Assembly (NCBI GenBank): GCA_947247005.1
Contig: OX365948.1
Span: 57,318,401 to 57,382,400 of the forward strand
Length of the DNA: 64,000 bases
Source of the DNA: Spisula solida
Lineage: Eukaryota; Mollusca; Bivalvia; Venerida; Mactridae
Direction: 5' to 3'
Shown: in pieces, positions 61,721-64,000 of the stretch
Layout: each line of letters opens with the position of its first letter
Position numbering within the stretch: position 1 is the stretch's first letter
Position numbers and translations under genes: made by a program
Notes under the pieces: generated by a model
What the model was told of the DNA's origin: nothing
Seen by the model: the letters and a program-made list of their open reading frames with translations, nothing else
Databases searched by the model: none

Positions 61721-61949
61721 CCCCAATAACCAACACAGAACTTAATCAACATGCGAAGTAAATCAAACATAAACATTTAGAATTGTACCCAGAAATGTTA
61801 CATACTATAGGTCGCCCAGGATAATGTGATATTTACAAACATGAATCGGTTTGGTCATCTGTGGCAAAATCACTTAAATAAACCGATAAGGTCCGTATTG
61901 TACTCAAATCAACACTGATAATTGGTGCACAAAATTGCAATCCACCTTA

Positions 61950-62090
61950 TTATACTTTTCGACAGCTTGGACTCGGGCGGATCTGCGCTTGTTTAGTTGG
62001 GCATTGTGCTTTGTGTGTTTTTAATGTTTTCTGTGCTCGGCTGGTTAAGTTGAGTGCTGCCTTCCCTGTCTGACTTAATATACTCTTTTC
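61950..62090 (-). mobile_element. Dispersed-family copy, truncated
   Basis: Nearly the same sequence as 60,110-60,290: CAGCTTGGACT-GGGCGGATC then the terminus at 62,058-62,085. It lacks the inner part present at 60,000. Confidence 0.75.
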
Positions 62091-62329
62091 ACATTATCCT
62101 GGCCGCACTTTACTATTTCGTTATTGAATTGCAAAGTTTATTGTGTTTGTAATGAACATTTGATTGATGCTTGGCTTTAACTAGAAACCTAATGATAGTT
62201 TCTATGGTATATTACACACATTAAACCCATAGCTTAACTAACAGGGATAATTAAAAGAAACAAAGTCTATAAACAATACACCCGAGGGCATATTACTACC
62301 ATTTATCGTTTATTTACAGCAAACCGGCA

Positions 62330-62530
62330 TATAAACATACCTTTAGCTATTTACATAAATCAGAAAAAATATGGACTAGGTAAATATAGACACATACATG
62401 TAGCAACGTATCATAAGCAAATCGGCGTATAAACAAAATTAACTTTAGCCACTTACATCAATCAGAAAAATATTGCCTAGATAAACATAGACACATACTT
62501 ATAACAATGTATCATATATACAAACCAAAA
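62330..62530 (+). repeat. Two-copy ~103-bp tandem repeat
   Basis: GCAAACCGGCATATAAACA and GCAAATCGGCGTATAAACA start two copies that also share TTAGC-A-TTACAT-AATCAG, AAATAT-G-CTAG-TAAA and TAGACACATAC. A third partial start follows. Confidence 0.85.
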
Positions 62531-62929
62531 TAATAAATATGAATAACAGTATTGCGATCTTACGAAGCATCGATCATTGACAGTCTTTCCTGTCTCATTG
62601 TCATAGAATGAAAAATAAAACTCGTCGTATAAACAAGTATCTTGTTGTTTTTACAAGAAAGAATATTAGCAAACGTATTTAAGGAGACCTATGATATGTT
62701 TTTGAAGTATTGAGATCGCATTTGTCTATATAAAGAACAGCATGATAAAATATGGTATTCTGACTCGACAACGTTTTGGGTACAAACTTTTGTGTAGTTA
62801 TCATTTATAATTACCTCCCTTTATGGCTAATTATGCACAGAATTCGAAGTCCACAGTGTGTCATTCATTGCGGAGTGAGTATCTAGGCTGTCTTGAAATA
62901 TCCATTTTTGGGATGTGGATGGTTCGTTC

Positions 62930-63010
62930 TATGTCTGACTTTTGCGTGAATGGCTAGGCGCTGCCGTCGTATCTGTGAGGATTTGGATTGGCTGTGCATT
63001 ACAGTATTTA
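62930..63010 (+). repeat. Small dispersed match to arm 1
   Basis: GGCTAGGCGCTGCC, then GGATTGGCTGTGCATTACAG, resembles 13,608-13,670 of unit B and its inverted copy near 36,960. The rest of the duplication is not found here, so this is a dispersed repeat or a relic. Confidence 0.5.
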
Positions 63011-64000
63011 CATAATCTGTCAGCTCTATTTCCATTATTAAATACCATACATTGACAATTTCAAGACTTAATCTAAACCAAGACATTTCTTGTCAAATTT
63101 TTCATGCGATACAACATCAAAATATTGCAACCACTAACGGTTTGAAATAATAGCCATTTAATTCCTTCTTTCCTTCTTAGTTTACATAGTTTGTGGCATT
63201 TAGTTCGGTTGCACATTTAATTGAAAATGAAAAACACTCGACGTTGTCAGGAAGCTTTGTTAAATTTGTAAAACATGCAGCTAGCTTATTAACGGTGACG
63301 CTGCATCTTTTCTTGATGTTGACAACATGTTGCCTGAAATCGCTTAACGCATGACAGTCTATATAGCTTGGCAATATTGGAGGAACAATTCATTATTAAA
63401 CATAGCTTCTTAGAAGCTAATCTCTTTTGAAATATTGTTGGATGCGACCAAAGTAGATTCAATTAACGACCAATTACCCGCTAATTCGTGACAGTGTGTG
63501 TTTATTTAGAACTACACTATAATGCATTTATTCACAGCAAGAGGAATTGTGCCAATAACGTTTTCTTGCCTGGTGGAATCGACAGTGGGTATTTTAGAGG
63601 TGTGTATGTGTGTCATGTAAGATGTTAACAAAGAGTTTGAAATTTAAAAACACAGTCATTAGATATTGAATCAAGAATTCGTTCATATCCATTGCAATTC
63701 CTCATATGTAACAAACACCAGCCTGTCGATATGGAAACAAAGCTTCGTGTTAAATAAACAATTATTGACCTTGTAGCATAAACCATTTGCATTTTAGTTT
63801 TGCAAAATGAATCTAGAAATGTTTACATGCATTGCTCATTTTCGTGCTGGGTTACTACCTGATGAGCACTTGACCTAAAACGGAAAAAAATATCAAGAAC
63901 ACTTAGCAAGTAAATCTCCTGATAAAACCATGATATATTGCAGTCCACACAATCAGCCCAGTCGATGATCGAGCACAAACACTAACATTTGTATAAATAG
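63011..64000. other. No gene recognised
   Basis: AT-rich sequence with ORFs up to about 65 codons and no recognised motif, repeat or splice-bounded frame. Confidence 0.5.

Noticed and set aside
61393..61776. 127-codon minus ORF with hydrophobic stretches
   Set aside because: Its middle translates the dispersed-family terminus and subterminal sequence, so it is repeat-derived.

Overview
The window is AT-rich, repeat-packed animal nuclear DNA with almost no protein-coding sequence. The best guess is a bivalve mollusc, possibly a pearl oyster or relative. This rests on a glycine/tyrosine-rich secreted peptide of shell-matrix type at 52.5 kb, a pearl-type (Helentron-like) element with a ~155-bp tandem core at 40.3-41.0 kb, and a CR1/L2-like LINE relic at 41.3-43.4 kb. 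The species is not proven.

The first 45 kb is a nested segmental duplication. An old inverted duplication has one arm at about 6.7-23.7 kb and a diverged second arm at about 25.7-45.6 kb. The ~2-kb spacer holds a 29-bp minisatellite. The second arm is broken at one point (about 18,368 in arm-1 coordinates). Its inner part lies in direct orientation (25.7-31.7 kb, copy D) and its outer part in inverted orientation (32.5-45.6 kb, copy C), so the inner part appears to have flipped after duplication. Much later, arm 1 gained a ~14.5-kb direct tandem duplication. Copy A (1-6219, cut by the window edge) is nearly identical to 14,079-20,702, and the novel junction is near 6,220.

Having three related copies allows many insertions and deletions to be polarised. 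A has gained an 882-bp PIF/Harbinger-like element with a clean empty site in B, and has lost 1.46 kb. B has lost ~175 bp. Arm 1 has gained a 38-bp minisatellite of ~37 copies and a 638-bp MITE, both absent from C. C has gained the pearl-like element, the LINE and a 59-bp minisatellite. D has gained a MITE, an ~0.8-kb element and a foldback palindrome.

From 45.6 to 64 kb the sequence is a mosaic of MITEs, SINE/LINE fragments, palindromes and local tandem duplications. The only convincing host gene is one exon (52,524-52,806) encoding a short secreted Gly/Tyr/His-rich peptide. An in-frame TGA is followed by 15 further in-register codons. Two weak candidate exons lie on the minus strand at 58.99-59.74 kb.

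A short motif (consensus GGACAGGGAAGGCAGCACTC) recurs about 25 times in both orientations across the window. It marks one end of a dispersed element family, and the 29-bp minisatellite appears to be an expansion of that family's subterminal sequence. No rRNA, confident tRNA, CRISPR or prokaryotic operon was seen. All alignments were made by eye, so boundaries are approximate unless a junction is quoted.
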